Position numbers and translations under genes: made by a program. From contig NZ_CP109427.1 in the NCBI RefSeq assembly GCF_036250695.1, forward strand, positions 1,798,001 through 1,862,000: a stretch of 64,000 bases of DNA. Direction: 5' to 3'. Under the pieces are notes generated by a model, which searched no databases, had not been told where the DNA came from, and worked only from the letters and a program-made list of their open reading frames with translations. Below, piece by piece: positions 9,326 through 19,112 of the stretch (the first letter of the stretch is position 1; each line of letters opens with the position of its first letter). This DNA is from Streptomyces sp. NBC_01497 (lineage in GTDB: Bacteria > Actinomycetota > Actinomycetes > Streptomycetales > Streptomycetaceae).

Positions 9326-10120
9326 GTGCGGGACGCCGTTGTGACACCCGAGGGTGACCGGATTCGCTGGGTCGAGGCGCCGGGGCAGGACCCGCCACGT
9401 GTCTACGTGCACGGGCTGGGAGCCACATCGCCCGCGTACTTCACCGAGTCCGCGGTCCACCCCCTGCTGGCAGGCCGCCGCTCGCTGCTGATCGACCTGC
9501 TGGGACACGGCATGAGCGACCGGCCGACGGGCTTCTCCTACACGCTGGAAGGACATGCCGACGCGCTGGCCGAGGCCCTGACCCGCGCCGGGGTGACGGG
9601 TGCCGAGCTGGTCGCGCACAGTATGGGCGGCTCGGTGGCCATCGTCCTGGCCGTCCGGCACCCCTCCCTCGTCTCCCGGCTGGTCCTGGTCGACGCGAAC
9701 CTCGACCCGATCCCGCCCGGGACCGTCTCCGGAGGAAGCAGCGACATCGCGTCGTACTCCGAGGAGGCGTTCCTGGCGGGCGGGTGGGAAGAGGTCCGCG
9801 ACCGGGCCGGCTCCCACTGGTGGGCCACGATGCGCCTGGCCGGCCGTGAGGCCGTGTACCGCAGCGCGGTCCACCTCACTCGCGGCACGGTCCCCACCCT
9901 GCGTGACCTGCTGCACGACCTGGAGATACCCCGCACCTACCTGCTGCCCGAGGCCGACGGGCCGCTCCCTGGGGCGGACGCCCTCACTGCGGCCGGGGTG
10001 CGCGTGGTCGCGATCCCGCACTGCGGACACAACATCATGCTGGACAATCCGGAAGCCTTCGCGAGTGCGACCGCGGCGGCGCTCGCGGACCGGACAACGC
10101 CGCCTGCCGGCCGTCCATGA
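9326..10120 (+). CDS. Alpha/beta hydrolase
   Basis: 264 residues from GTG 9326, preceded by GGGAAGGGA; the earlier GTG at 9305 has no ribosome site. It has the VHGLGATS oxyanion segment, nucleophile elbow AHSMGGS (Ser about 95), an acid near VDAN and a catalytic His in IPHCGHNIMLD. This is a cytoplasmic serine hydrolase of the general lactonase/esterase type with unknown substrate. It lies just outside the cluster. Confidence 0.85.
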   Translation: MRDAVVTPEGDRIRWVEAPGQDPPRVYVHGLGATSPAYFTESAVHPLLAGRRSLLIDLLGHGMSDRPTGFSYTLEGHADALAEALTRAGVTGAELVAHSMGGSVAIVLAVRHPSLVSRLVLVDANLDPIPPGTVSGGSSDIASYSEEAFLAGGWEEVRDRAGSHWWATMRLAGREAVYRSAVHLTRGTVPTLRDLLHDLEIPRTYLLPEADGPLPGADALTAAGVRVVAIPHCGHNIMLDNPEAFASATAAALADRTTPPAGRP

Positions 10121-10373
10121 CGGGAACACCGGGCTCCACGCGATACGTGCCCTGAGGCCGAGGAGGACACTGCCGCTGAGCGCGACCCTCGGACGGACTC
10201 CGCCTGCTGTCCGCCCGCGGCGGACGGTGGTGCGAGGACGGTGGTGCCTGGGGGCCACCACCGAGTCGCTGGAGAGGCCCCTGCGGCAGGCGTTCACCTG
10301 GCCCTCCCTGGACTACCGGAAGTCCGGCATCCACGACATGACCGTTCGTCAATGCGAAGTCGGAGTCGCTCCG

Positions 10374-10418
10374 CGGGTGGGGTGCGGGTGCGGGTGGGGT
10401 GCGGGTGGGGTGCGGGTG
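10374..10418 (+). repeat. G-rich GGGTGCGGGTGG tandem repeat
   Basis: Imperfect 10-12-bp units of GGGTGCGGGT repeat about four times. Runs of three or four G at short spacing on the plus strand could form a quadruplex. It lies in the 10121-10540 intergenic space, which otherwise holds no gene and separates the hydrolase from the cluster. Confidence 0.6.
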
Positions 10419-10540
10419 ACACCACCTGAGGGCCGCCGGTCGCGTGTGGTGTCCTCGCGGCCTCCCCGGGAGCGGCGGGCGGTGTCGCCGGCCGCTCCCG
10501 AAGCGGCGGCGGGGCTGACCGCGACCGCCGCACCCGGGGC

Positions 10541-11743
10541 TCATGGCCGACGGCCGGCGCGCACCTCCGCGTACAGTTCCGCCAGTTCGAAGGCCACGTC
10601 GAGGGCCTGGCCCCGGTTGAGTCGAGGGTCGCAGGCGGTCTCGTAGCGGTCGGGCACCTGGGCGGGCAGGACCTCGTAGGTGCCGCCCACACACTCGGTG
10701 ACGTGCTCCCCCGACAGCTCCAGGTGCACACCGCCGGGGTGCGTGCCGAGGGCGCGGTGCACCTCGAAGAAGCCCCTGACCTCGTCCAGGATGTCGATCA
10801 GCCAGCGCGTCTTGTGGCCACTGGGCGCGCTGACGGTGTTGCCGTGCATCGGGTCGCACACCCACACCACCCGCGCGCCGGACGCTGTCACCTTCGCGAC
10901 CAGGTCGGGCAGGACCTCCCGTACGGACCGTGCACCCATTCTCGCGATGAAGGTCAGCCGGCCCGGCTCCCGGTCGGGGTCCAGCAGGTCGATCAGGGCG
11001 AGCGCGTCGTCGGGGGTGCTGGTGGGTCCGAGCTTCACCGCCACCGGGTTGCGGATGCGGGAGACGAAGTCGAGGTGCGCGCCGTCCAGTTGGCGGGTCC
11101 GCTCACCGATCCACACCAGATGCGCGGACAGGTCGTACGTACCGGACGGCGCCTGACGGGTGAGTGCCCGCTCGTACTCCAGCACGAGCGCCTCGTGGGC
11201 GGTGAAGAACTCGCCGCCGCGCTGCGCCGTCAGGCCCCGCAGGATCTCCAGGGTCCCGGCGGCCCGGTCGTAGCCCCTGCGCAGCCGCTGGGGCGCGGGG
11301 GTGCGGGATTCGAGAGTGAACGCCTCTCCGTTGACGAGGTCTCCCCGGTAGGCGGGGAGTGTCACACCGTCGCGGGTCTCGTCCGGGCGCGAGCGCGGCT
11401 TGGCGTACTGCCCTGCCATCCGTCCGAGTTGCACCACGGGCAGGCCCGCCGCCTCCGAGACGACGGCCGACATCTGCCGGATGGTGCGGTAGGCCGCCCC
11501 GATCCGCTCGGGCCCGCCGCCGTCGAAGGTCTCGGCGCAGTCGCCGCCCTGGAGGGTGAGCGCGGCGCCGCACGCCACCTCGGCGAGCCGGGCGCGCAGC
11601 CGGTCGCACTCGGCGGCGGTCACCAGCGCGGGGCGCGCGGCCAGATCGTCGGCGACGGCCCGCAACGCCGCGGGGTCGGGCCAGTCCGGCTGCTGCGCGG
11701 CGGGCGGATCGGCCGCGAGAGAGGACATCGGGGTGCCTGTCAT
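10541..11743 (-). CDS. Type II (plant-type) DAHP synthase
   Basis: 400 residues from ATG 11743, overlapping the lyase stop by ATGA. The class II fold is clear: LQGGDCAETF with the metal-binding Cys, GRMAGQYAKPRSRP, KLGPT, WVCDPMHGNT and GGVHLELSGEHVTECVGG with metal His/Glu. It joins phosphoenolpyruvate and erythrose 4-phosphate to start the shikimate pathway. A dedicated extra copy inside a cluster usually raises chorismate supply, here for the papABC genes. It is the last gene of the three-gene flavoprotein-lyase-DAHPS operon. It is slightly shorter than primary-metabolism enzymes (about 450), so feedback-control segments may be trimmed. Confidence 0.92.
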   Translation of the reverse strand: MTGTPMSSLAADPPAAQQPDWPDPAALRAVADDLAARPALVTAAECDRLRARLAEVACGAALTLQGGDCAETFDGGGPERIGAAYRTIRQMSAVVSEAAGLPVVQLGRMAGQYAKPRSRPDETRDGVTLPAYRGDLVNGEAFTLESRTPAPQRLRRGYDRAAGTLEILRGLTAQRGGEFFTAHEALVLEYERALTRQAPSGTYDLSAHLVWIGERTRQLDGAHLDFVSRIRNPVAVKLGPTSTPDDALALIDLLDPDREPGRLTFIARMGARSVREVLPDLVAKVTASGARVVWVCDPMHGNTVSAPSGHKTRWLIDILDEVRGFFEVHRALGTHPGGVHLELSGEHVTECVGGTYEVLPAQVPDRYETACDPRLNRGQALDVAFELAELYAEVRAGRRP

Positions 11744-13155
11744 GCCAGGTCCGCCTTCCGGTCCCGGAGGGCGCGGTCGACCAGTGGCCCGGCCACGCCG
11801 AGATAGCCCATGGGGTCGAGGAGTCCCGCGAGTTCGTCGGGGTCCAGGACACCGTCGAGTTCCGGCAGGCTCGCGAGGACCGTCCGGAGCGGCAGCCGGT
11901 CCCGGTCCGAGAGCACGGAGGCGCGCGTCAGCAGCGCTTTCGCCGCGGCCTTGCCCAGGCGCGGCGTGAGGACCGCGGAGATGCGCTCCGAAATGATCTG
12001 ACCATTCGTCAGATCCAGGTTGGCGCGCATCCGTTCGGGATGCACGGTCAGTCCTTCGGCCAGTTCGGCCGCGGTCCTGGCGGCGCCGCCGACCAGGCGC
12101 AGGATCTCGCGCAGCAGCAGCCATTCGGCGTGCCACGCCCCGGCGGAGCGTTCGTCCTCGGTGGTGAGGCACTGGGTCAGGCCCGCGGCCAGCACCGGAA
12201 CCTGGAGGGCGGCGGAGCGGATCATCGTGGCGAGCACGGGGTTGCGCTTGTGGGGCATCGCGGACGAGGCGCCCCGGCCCGCGGGCGCGGGCTCCGCCAC
12301 CTCGCCGACCTCGGTGCGCACCATCACCTGCACGTCGGCGGCGAACTTGCCGAGGCCGGCCGCGGTGTGCCCGAGAGCGCCCGCGAGGTCCGCGAGCGGG
12401 GTGCGCAGCGCGTGCCAGGGCAGCACGGGACGGGCCAGCCCGGTCTCCCGCGCGTACGCGTCGACCAGCCGGTCCAGGTACTCGCCGGGGCCCTGCGCGC
12501 CGACGGCGCCGTCGAGACGCGCGTACTCCAGGTACCCGGCGAGGGTGCCTGCCGCGCCGCCGAGCGACACCGGCAGACCCGAGTCCCGTACGCGGTCGAG
12601 CCGTTCGACGGAGTCCAGTACGAGACTGCGCCATCCGGCGGCCTTCAGGCCGAAGGTGACCGGGACGGCGTGCAGCGCGAGGGTGCGTCCGGCCATCGGG
12701 GTGTCGCGGTGGTCGGCGGCGAGTGACGCGAGGGCCGCGGCGGCCCGGTTCAGGTCCGCGAGGGTCGGTTCCAGGGCGCGGGACGCCACCAGCATCGCGC
12801 CCGTGTCCAGGATGTCCTGACTGGTGGAGCCCCGGTGCACGAACTCCGCGGCGGCCGGGTCGGCCTCGGCCACGAGGGCCGCGAGCGCCTGTACCAGGCC
12901 GACCACCGGATTGGCGGTCTCGCGGCCGGCCAGCGCCAGCGCGCGCAGGTCCATCCGGCCGGCCCTGGCGTGTTCGGAGATCACCCGTGCGGCCCCCTCC
13001 GGCACCGCGCCGAGCCGTGCCTGGGCCCGGGCGAGGGCCGCCTCGGCGTCGAGCATGGCCTGGAGCCAGGCACGGTCGCCCGTCGCCTCCTCCACCGCGG
13101 TTCCGACCCGTACCGGCGACAGGAGGCCCTGGTCCAGGTCCTCGTGCGCGGTCAT
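11740..13155 (-). CDS. Fumarase/adenylosuccinate-lyase superfamily enzyme, probable nitrosuccinate lyase (CreD-like)
   Basis: 471 residues from ATG 13155, overlapping the flavoprotein stop by ATGA. The superfamily signature SSAMPHKRNP lies near residues 296-305, with the HRGSTSQDILDTG region near 100; overall it resembles the 3-carboxy-cis,cis-muconate cycloisomerase subgroup. CreD, the nitrosuccinate lyase of cremeomycin biosynthesis, belongs to this subgroup and releases nitrite and fumarate from nitrosuccinate. Tight coupling to a CreE-like flavoprotein is the main reason for the call. Alternatives are another beta-elimination or aminosuccinate chemistry. The family is certain; the specific reaction is inferred. 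Confidence 0.75.
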   Translation of the reverse strand: MTAHEDLDQGLLSPVRVGTAVEEATGDRAWLQAMLDAEAALARAQARLGAVPEGAARVISEHARAGRMDLRALALAGRETANPVVGLVQALAALVAEADPAAAEFVHRGSTSQDILDTGAMLVASRALEPTLADLNRAAAALASLAADHRDTPMAGRTLALHAVPVTFGLKAAGWRSLVLDSVERLDRVRDSGLPVSLGGAAGTLAGYLEYARLDGAVGAQGPGEYLDRLVDAYARETGLARPVLPWHALRTPLADLAGALGHTAAGLGKFAADVQVMVRTEVGEVAEPAPAGRGASSAMPHKRNPVLATMIRSAALQVPVLAAGLTQCLTTEDERSAGAWHAEWLLLREILRLVGGAARTAAELAEGLTVHPERMRANLDLTNGQIISERISAVLTPRLGKAAAKALLTRASVLSDRDRLPLRTVLASLPELDGVLDPDELAGLLDPMGYLGVAGPLVDRALRDRKADLA

Positions 13156-15137
13156 GCGATCACCTCCGCCTCTTCCCGCGCCGCGTCCGTACGCCCGGAC
13201 GAGGCCGACGGGAGCCCACGTGCGAGGGACAGTACCGCTCCGGCGATCGCGTCCGAGTCCTCCAGCGTCACCGAGCCGACGCCGGGCCGGATGCCCGCCG
13301 CCGTCACCCAGTGCACGCTCTCCGTGGGCACGCCGTACGCGAACCGGCGGGGGTGCGCCCACCCGTCGGCGTCCAGCAGCCGATAAGGCCGTTCCGTCAC
13401 CGCGACGCCGCCGCTCTCGTAGGGGCCGTCGGCGCCGGGGATCCGGTACGGGCCGCACTGCCCGGTACTCAGCAGGTGGCGCAGTAGCGGATCAGCGGTG
13501 CGGCGCAGGTCCGGTTCCGGCAGCCGCGCCTCGATCAGTGTGCTCGCGCGCCGCCGGCTGCCGGGGACGGACGGGGACTCCACGACGAACGCGGGACCCT
13601 CGCCGTCGTCCGCCACGGGTGTCACGCGCGCGCCGGGCCCGGTGACCTCCACGACGCCGGCCTCGATCAGCGCGATCAGCTCCGCGATGCGCGAGGCGGG
13701 CGGGCCGATGGACAGGAAGGCGTTGAGCGGCGTGTACCAGGCGGCGAGCTCGTCGCGGTAGGAACCGCCGTCGAGTCCGCCGTGGTCGACCGCGAGCCGC
13801 ACCTCGTTGCGCAGGTCGCGCAGGACGTCGAGGGCCGCCTTGAGCGGGCCCGACACATTGCCGGCGCGGGCCTCGCGAACGTCGCGCCGCAGGTGTCCGA
13901 GGAGCCAGGCACGGAAGTCACCCGTATGTGTGAACTCTCGTCCGCCGTACGGACGCTGGACGGCGTCCCAGTCCCACCGCTCGCCCGGGGCGATGTCCGC
14001 GGCGGCGACCAGTGCGGCCCGCTCCGCGTCGGTCCCGGCGGCCAGGTAGCGGGCGCTGAACGTCTCCCCGTCCACCCCGCGTGCCAGCAGCAGCGTCGCG
14101 TAGTAGACGCTCTCCACTTCGCGGGCGATGAGCGGCCACAGGTCCGCGGTGAAGCCGAGCGTGCCGTCGCGGCTCTCCCGCAGCCGGGCCACCCGTGCGG
14201 CCGTCAGCGACCGGGGTTCGTGGCGGCCGTGCGCGCCCTTCTCGTTGTCGCCGCGCGCGTGGTACGGCACACCGCGCCGGGAACCCGCGTAGATCCTCGG
14301 TTCGCGGCCGGACGGGCGGTAGACGAGGCCGCCTTGACCCGCCCGGTCGAAGGAGCCGCCGCGGCCGATGGTGAACTGCGCCATCCAGTCGAAGAAGTTC
14401 AGGCCGAGGCCGCGCAGGACGATCTCCTCGCCCGGCGCGACCTCGCAGGGGTCGAGGTCGGCCGGGTTGGCCGGCGGCAGGTAGCGCAGCCCGTGGCCGG
14501 CCGCGAACTCCGCCAGGGCGCTCTCGGCCGGCGTGGGCAGTGCGGGCAGGTGGCCCAGGGCGAGGACGACGGCGTCCAGGCCGGTGAGCTGGGTGCCGTC
14601 GTCGAGCAGGAGTGCCTGCGGGCCGGCCTGCTCGCCGCGCTCGTCGTCGAGTTCCACGGCGCGCGCCCGGTGGACCTGGATGCGCAGGTGGTCCGGCGCG
14701 GTGGCGATCAGCCGGTCGAAGACCCAGGTCAGGTACTGGCCGTAGAAGGCGCGGGTGGGGTAGGTGTCGGGGCCGAGGTCGCGCGCCTCGGCGAGCGTGG
14801 CGTCGTCGGGTGCGGGCCCCTGGGCCGGCCCCCTGCCTTCGCGCAGCAGCTCCTTGGCCCAGGCGTACAGGCTGGGGCCCTCCTCGATGGGGCCGTCGAT
14901 GTGGACGCTGGCGTCGGTGAAGACGCTCACCTGTGAGGCGACGGTGTTCATCAGGAGGTGGCGGGACTGGGTGGTGCGCCAGACGGCGCCCGGGCCCGGG
15001 ACGTGGGAATCGACGATATGGACGGTGAGCCGTTCGCAGGAGGGCGACTTGCGCTCCTGGGCACAGAGCCGTTCGAGTACGGACACTCCGCGGGGGCCGG
15101 CCCCGACGACGCAGATGTCCGAGTGTCTGCTGTTCAC
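13152..15137 (-). CDS. FAD/NAD(P)-binding N-oxygenase, probable aspartate N-monooxygenase (CreE-like)
   Basis: 661 residues from GTG 15137 (GGAG about 8 nt upstream). The N-terminal dinucleotide-binding motif is VVGAGPRGVSVLERL (about residues 8-22), followed by the PGAVWRTTQSRHLLMNT region and a second nucleotide segment near VVLALGHLPALP. The size and order fit the large FAD/NAD(P)-binding (NAD_binding_9) proteins, to which I believe CreE and FzmM belong. CreE oxidises the amine of L-aspartate stepwise to nitrosuccinate. The lyase gene overlaps it by 4 bp and DAHP synthase follows. If correct, the pair makes nitrite in the cytoplasm for diazotisation or N-N bond formation. Confidence 0.75.
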   Translation of the reverse strand: MNSRHSDICVVGAGPRGVSVLERLCAQERKSPSCERLTVHIVDSHVPGPGAVWRTTQSRHLLMNTVASQVSVFTDASVHIDGPIEEGPSLYAWAKELLREGRGPAQGPAPDDATLAEARDLGPDTYPTRAFYGQYLTWVFDRLIATAPDHLRIQVHRARAVELDDERGEQAGPQALLLDDGTQLTGLDAVVLALGHLPALPTPAESALAEFAAGHGLRYLPPANPADLDPCEVAPGEEIVLRGLGLNFFDWMAQFTIGRGGSFDRAGQGGLVYRPSGREPRIYAGSRRGVPYHARGDNEKGAHGRHEPRSLTAARVARLRESRDGTLGFTADLWPLIAREVESVYYATLLLARGVDGETFSARYLAAGTDAERAALVAAADIAPGERWDWDAVQRPYGGREFTHTGDFRAWLLGHLRRDVREARAGNVSGPLKAALDVLRDLRNEVRLAVDHGGLDGGSYRDELAAWYTPLNAFLSIGPPASRIAELIALIEAGVVEVTGPGARVTPVADDGEGPAFVVESPSVPGSRRRASTLIEARLPEPDLRRTADPLLRHLLSTGQCGPYRIPGADGPYESGGVAVTERPYRLLDADGWAHPRRFAYGVPTESVHWVTAAGIRPGVGSVTLEDSDAIAGAVLSLARGLPSASSGRTDAAREEAEVIA

Positions 15138-15162
15138 GTGTCGTTCTCCGCTCAGCGTGGGG

Positions 15163-15837
15163 TCAGGAGGACAGCCCTCGGTCCGTGCGGGTCGGCTCGG
15201 CCGCGCGGGAGGGAAAGGCGAGCCGGCTCGACACTTCGAGCCCGTCGCCGATCGACAGGGCAAAGGAAAGGTAATGTCCGGAGGCGCGCACGCGGTGGAG
15301 GTAGTCGCCGGGCAGCGCGCGCTGCCCGGCCGCCACGACCTGCGCACCGGGGCGCATCAGCGGTTCCAGCAGTTCAAGGGCGGCCAGCCAGCACTCCTGG
15401 CGACCGCGCAGGACGAGCAGGTCCACCGGGCCCGAGACCTCGGCGGGCAGGGCGTCGCGGTGTTCCACGACGCGGGCGTACGGGGTCAGGCCGGCCCGGG
15501 CGAGCCAGGTGCGGGCTCGGAGGGCGGAGCGCCTGCCGGGCGTCCAGCACACCGTCTCGCCGACACCGTTGTCGCGTACGGCCGTCGCCAGCGGGATCGA
15601 GGTGTCGGGCCAGAAGCTCCCGTGGTCGACGACGACGTGCGGACGCCTGGCCCGGACCAGGGAGTACAGCAGCAGGCCGGTGTCGGGCCGCAGGGCGTCA
15701 GCACCGGCCCGGGCGCGCAGGGCGCCCAGCAGCGCGCACACCTCCGGGTCGTCGAGGCTGCCGCCGCCCAGGACGACGTCCTGACGAGGCCCGGCGCCGG
15801 GTGGTCCTTCATGTCCCTGCCCGGCGGGGGCGAGCAC
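15163..15837 (-). CDS. Degenerate class I methyltransferase-like protein
   Basis: About 225 residues ending 25 bp before the CreE-like start. The start is uncertain: GTG 15837 is used here and lacks a good ribosome site; an ATG at 15812 is in another frame, so a frameshift is possible. The body follows a common Streptomyces O-methyltransferase-like family (SLVRARRPHVVV, AVRDNG, GPVDLLVL, LLEPLMRPGAQVVA, GDGLEVS). However, the SAM-binding glycine loop (usually EFGTSFGIS) reads DHGSFWPDTS, and the acidic ribose-binding residue is lost. The N-terminal linker also looks shortened. It may be a non-enzymatic remnant or a repurposed binding protein. Confidence 0.5.
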   Translation of the reverse strand: MLAPAGQGHEGPPGAGPRQDVVLGGGSLDDPEVCALLGALRARAGADALRPDTGLLLYSLVRARRPHVVVDHGSFWPDTSIPLATAVRDNGVGETVCWTPGRRSALRARTWLARAGLTPYARVVEHRDALPAEVSGPVDLLVLRGRQECWLAALELLEPLMRPGAQVVAAGQRALPGDYLHRVRASGHYLSFALSIGDGLEVSSRLAFPSRAAEPTRTDRGLSS

Positions 15838-16968
15838 GAGTCGTGGCAGGCCGGGCCGGGCGGCTCCGGACACGGGACGGGGTTCGGGAAGAAACCCCCG
15901 GCCGGACGCGGCGTCAGGCGGGGGGCCCTGGTCGGCGGCGCCTCGGCCCGGATCGCCGGGGCCGGTGGCGGAGCACCGTACGGGGTCGGTGTGGGTCGCA
16001 CCGCCGGCGTGCGGGCCGGCGGACCCGGAAGCCGGGGAGGCGGTGCACACCGACGCGGGGACGGTGTGCCGGGCGACGCGAGGCACGCGGCCCGCACCGT
16101 TCGGTGCGGGCGGCGGCCCTGCGGAGGGACGGCGGGCCGGGTCCCGGTCGGCACCCGGCCGGTCCGTGGCCCCGGGAACGCTGCCCGGGACCGATGCTTT
16201 TCGGCCTAACGGCCCTGATGCATAAGGGTTTTGGACGTGGACGCCGGTTCCGGGGAGTTTGAGCGGGGCGGGCCCGTTCTCCTGCGCCCTGCCCACCACC
16301 GCGGGTGGCGACGCGTGGTACCGGTCACCGGCGGGCTCGGCCCACAGCACCCGGGCCGACGGTGTGCCGGGTCCTGGGGCTCCGTCAGCCCCGGTGTACA
16401 CAGGTACCGGCCCGGCCCGCCCGTCCCGCCCGTCATCGGTTCGGAGCCTGTCCGCCCGGAGCATCCCGTCTCCCCCCACAGATGTACGGATAACGCCTGG
16501 TCCGCGCCGGGTTCGGAATGTCTCGGACACGACGGGGGACGGCCGGGACCGCACCCGGCGCCGACGCGCGGCGCGGGGTCGCGGTCCGCGCCCCGGCCGG
16601 GCGGCGCGGACCGGTCCGCACGATCAGCCGGGGACGTTCCAGCCGACGTCGTTCGCGCGCACGGTTCCGTCGGGGCGGTCGCGGTCGCGGTGCGCGAGGG
16701 CGCGTCCGCATGCCTCGGAGGTTGGCGCGATTGCGCCTCTCGCTGTTGTGGCCTGCCTGGAAGTGAGCATTCCCCCGAGCATGACATTTCCTTTACAGTA
16801 AGATTTCGGCTGTTTGCACAATGACGCCCAGCGGTTTGCGTGCACGTCGACAGACCGGCGCAAACCGGGGTTTTTCTTTTGGCAGACGTAACTCTGCCAC
16901 CCCTGGACGACCTAGAGGAGTTCGGACATGCTTCGGGTCGGCGCACTGCAATGAAACGAGGGATGCAA
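15838..16968. promoter_or_regulatory. Long divergent control region
   Basis: About 1.1 kb between the leftward methyltransferase-like/CreE operon and the rightward LuxR gene. Open frames here show poor codon structure. The last 200 bp (about 16740-16930) is clearly AT-richer than its surroundings, as expected for the regulator's promoter. No individual binding site can be assigned. Confidence 0.4.
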
Positions 16969-17949
16969 ATGCCGACGGGCCCGCACGAAACGGACATCGA
17001 AGACGAGAGAAGCGCTTCCGGGGCCGGAGAAAGTACGGCAGCCGTCAAAAGTCATGGGCAGGAGTGGACTCCCGTCGCCCAGTCGGAGAAGCGTGAAACG
17101 TTACTTCGGGTGGCGCAGGCGCTCAGCGAGATCTCCGGCATGATCGCGGTTCAGGCGGAACAGCCGGACGAGTGCGCGCACAAGGGCGCGGCGGACGAAT
17201 ACCGACAGGACCACGGGGACGGAAGAAACCAGAATCCCGGATTCCGTTATCTGGACGGCGCCAGGGACATCAATCGCGTGATCCAGGAGGTGCTGGACAC
17301 CGCGCGGACGGAGATCCTCACGGCCCAGCCCGACGGGCCCCGCCCTGGCCCCGTCCTGGACGACGCCCTGAGCGCGGTGCGCAACCGGATCGCGGCCGGC
17401 ATCTGCATGCGGACGCTCTACCAGCACAGCACCCGCTTCGACGAGCCGACGAAGGAATACGTGCAGTCAGTGACGCAGTACGGCGTCGAGGTGCGCACGC
17501 TGGCGGAGTTCTTCGACCGGATAATACTGGTGGACCGGGCCGCCGCCTTCATACCGGCGAATGCCGAGCGGACCCGTGCGGTCCTGGTCACGGAGCCGGC
17601 CGTGGTCCATTTTCTCGCCGACGTCTTCGACCGCGCATGGGACCGGGCCGCTCCGTTCCCGTTCCTTCCGGTACGTGCGGCGGACGCCGCTCCCGAGGTC
17701 ATCCCGGCGATCCGCGAGTCGATCAGGAAACTCCTGGTCGAGGGGCGTTCCGACAAGGAGATCGCGCGGCGCCTCGGGCTGAGTCTGCGCTCCCTGCAGG
17801 CGCATGTCGCATGGCTCAAGAAGGAGTACGGCGCGCAGCACCGGCTCCAGCTCGGATACTTGATGGGACTGCGGGGTCACGGCGCGGGGCTGTTGCCGGC
17901 CGACCGGCCCTCCCCCGGCGACCTTGCGACGGCACAGGCGGCCTCATAG
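16969..17949 (+). CDS. LuxR-type cluster-situated regulator
   Basis: 326 residues from ATG 16969, chosen because GAGGG sits 6 nt upstream; GTG 16840 and ATG 16951 are alternatives. The C-terminus (about 245-310) is a LuxR helix-turn-helix (IRKLLVEGRSDKEIARRLGLSLRSLQAHVAWL). The rest resembles the TrmB-like/LuxR regulators found in many Streptomyces clusters, with a phospholipase-D-like sensor segment (TARTEILTAQP; GICMRTLYQHS; YGVEVRTL). It lacks response-regulator or ATPase domains. Placed between the two half-A operons, it likely activates them. Confidence 0.85.
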   Translation: MPTGPHETDIEDERSASGAGESTAAVKSHGQEWTPVAQSEKRETLLRVAQALSEISGMIAVQAEQPDECAHKGAADEYRQDHGDGRNQNPGFRYLDGARDINRVIQEVLDTARTEILTAQPDGPRPGPVLDDALSAVRNRIAAGICMRTLYQHSTRFDEPTKEYVQSVTQYGVEVRTLAEFFDRIILVDRAAAFIPANAERTRAVLVTEPAVVHFLADVFDRAWDRAAPFPFLPVRAADAAPEVIPAIRESIRKLLVEGRSDKEIARRLGLSLRSLQAHVAWLKKEYGAQHRLQLGYLMGLRGHGAGLLPADRPSPGDLATAQAAS

Positions 17950-18110
17950 GGTGAGGCGTCGCGCCACCCGCGGCGACTTCCGCGGTGGGCGCCCGCCAAT
18001 GGCTCCATTTTGGATCCATTTCTTTTTCCCTTTTCTTTGTTGCCGCGACGCCGGTGCTCCCGCGTGTCAGCACACCCGCGTCGCGCCGTTTTCGCGCCGG
18101 AAAGGTGCCC

Positions 18111-19106
18111 ATGACGCCCTACGGACTGTCCGCCAACGAGAATCCCTATGCTCCGCTGCCGTCGGTGCGCCAGGTCGTCGCCGACACCGCCGCGCAGATG
18201 AACCGCTATCCCGACCGGCTCGGCACGGCTGTGACCGAGGCGGTCGCCGCCCGGTTCGCGGTGCCCGCGAGCCATCTCGCGTTCGGCGCGGGATCGGTCG
18301 GTGTGCTGCTCCACCTGCTGCACTCCGCACTCGCCGGCGGCGGCAACGCGGTATACGCGTGGCCGTCGTTCGAGGCGTATCCGCATCTGACGCAGGTGTG
18401 CGGCGGCGCATCGGTGCGGGTGCCACTGCGCGAGGACACACACGACCTCGACGCGATGGCCGACGCGGTCACCGACGACACGAGGGTCGTCGTGGTGTGC
18501 AATCCCAACAACCCCACCGGCACCGTCGTGCGCCGGGCCGCGCTGGAGCGCTTCCTCGACCGGGTGCCCGAACGGGTGCTCGTCGTCCTGGACGAGGCAT
18601 ACCGGGAGTTCGTGCGGGACATCGACGTCCCGGACGGCATCGACCTGTACCGGGAGCGGCCCAACGTCGTGGTGCTGCGGACCTTCTCCAAGGCGTACGG
18701 CCTGGCGGGGCTGCGTATCGGTTTCGCGGTGGCCCGGGCACCGGTCGCCGAGGCGATCAGGGCCCGTGCCGTGCCGTTCGGGATCGGTTCCGCGGCGCAG
18801 GCCGCGGCGGTCGCCTCACTCGACGCCGAGGACGAACTGCTGGAGCGTGTAGCGGCGTTGGTCAAGGAACGGGACCGCGTCGAGAACGGACTGCGGGACG
18901 CGGGCCTGCGGGTGCCCCCGTCCCAGGCGAACTTCGTGTGGCTGCCGTTCGGCGCGGGCACCGAGGCGTTCGCCGACGAGTGCGCCGAACAGGGCGTGGC
19001 GGTAAGGGCGTTCCCCGGCGAGGGCGCCAGGGTGACGATCGGTGAGGTCGCCGCGAACGACATCGTGCTGCGGATCGCCGCCGCGCACGGAGGCCGCGCG
19101 GGATGA
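18111..19106 (+). CDS. HisC-like PLP aminotransferase
   Basis: 331 residues from ATG 18111 with GGAAAGG upstream. A fold type I aminotransferase of the histidinol-phosphate/aromatic class: [11 protein letters not shown] at the start, [17 protein letters not shown], and [14 protein letters not shown] with the PLP lysine at residue 194. It could transaminate 4-aminophenylpyruvate, the product of PapC, to 4-aminophenylalanine; HisC-like enzymes often accept aromatic keto acids. It is transcribed away from the pap genes, with its own 160-bp leader. Confidence 0.85.
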   Translation: MTPYGLSANENPYAPLPSVRQVVADTAAQMNRYPDRLGTAVTEAVAARFAVPASHLAFGAGSVGVLLHLLHSALAGGGNAVYAWPSFEAYPHLTQVCGGASVRVPLREDTHDLDAMADAVTDDTRVVVVCNPNNPTGTVVRRAALERFLDRVPERVLVVLDEAYREFVRDIDVPDGIDLYRERPNVVVLRTFSKAYGLAGLRIGFAVARAPVAEAIRARAVPFGIGSAAQAAAVASLDAEDELLERVAALVKERDRVENGLRDAGLRVPPSQANFVWLPFGAGTEAFADECAEQGVAVRAFPGEGARVTIGEVAANDIVLRIAAAHGGRAG

Positions 19107-19112
19107 GTGCGG

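Noticed and set aside
15838..16554. Extended 463-residue form of the methyltransferase-like protein
   Set aside because: The upstream 240 residues are Pro/Gly/Ala-rich with no homology and lie in the divergent promoter region.
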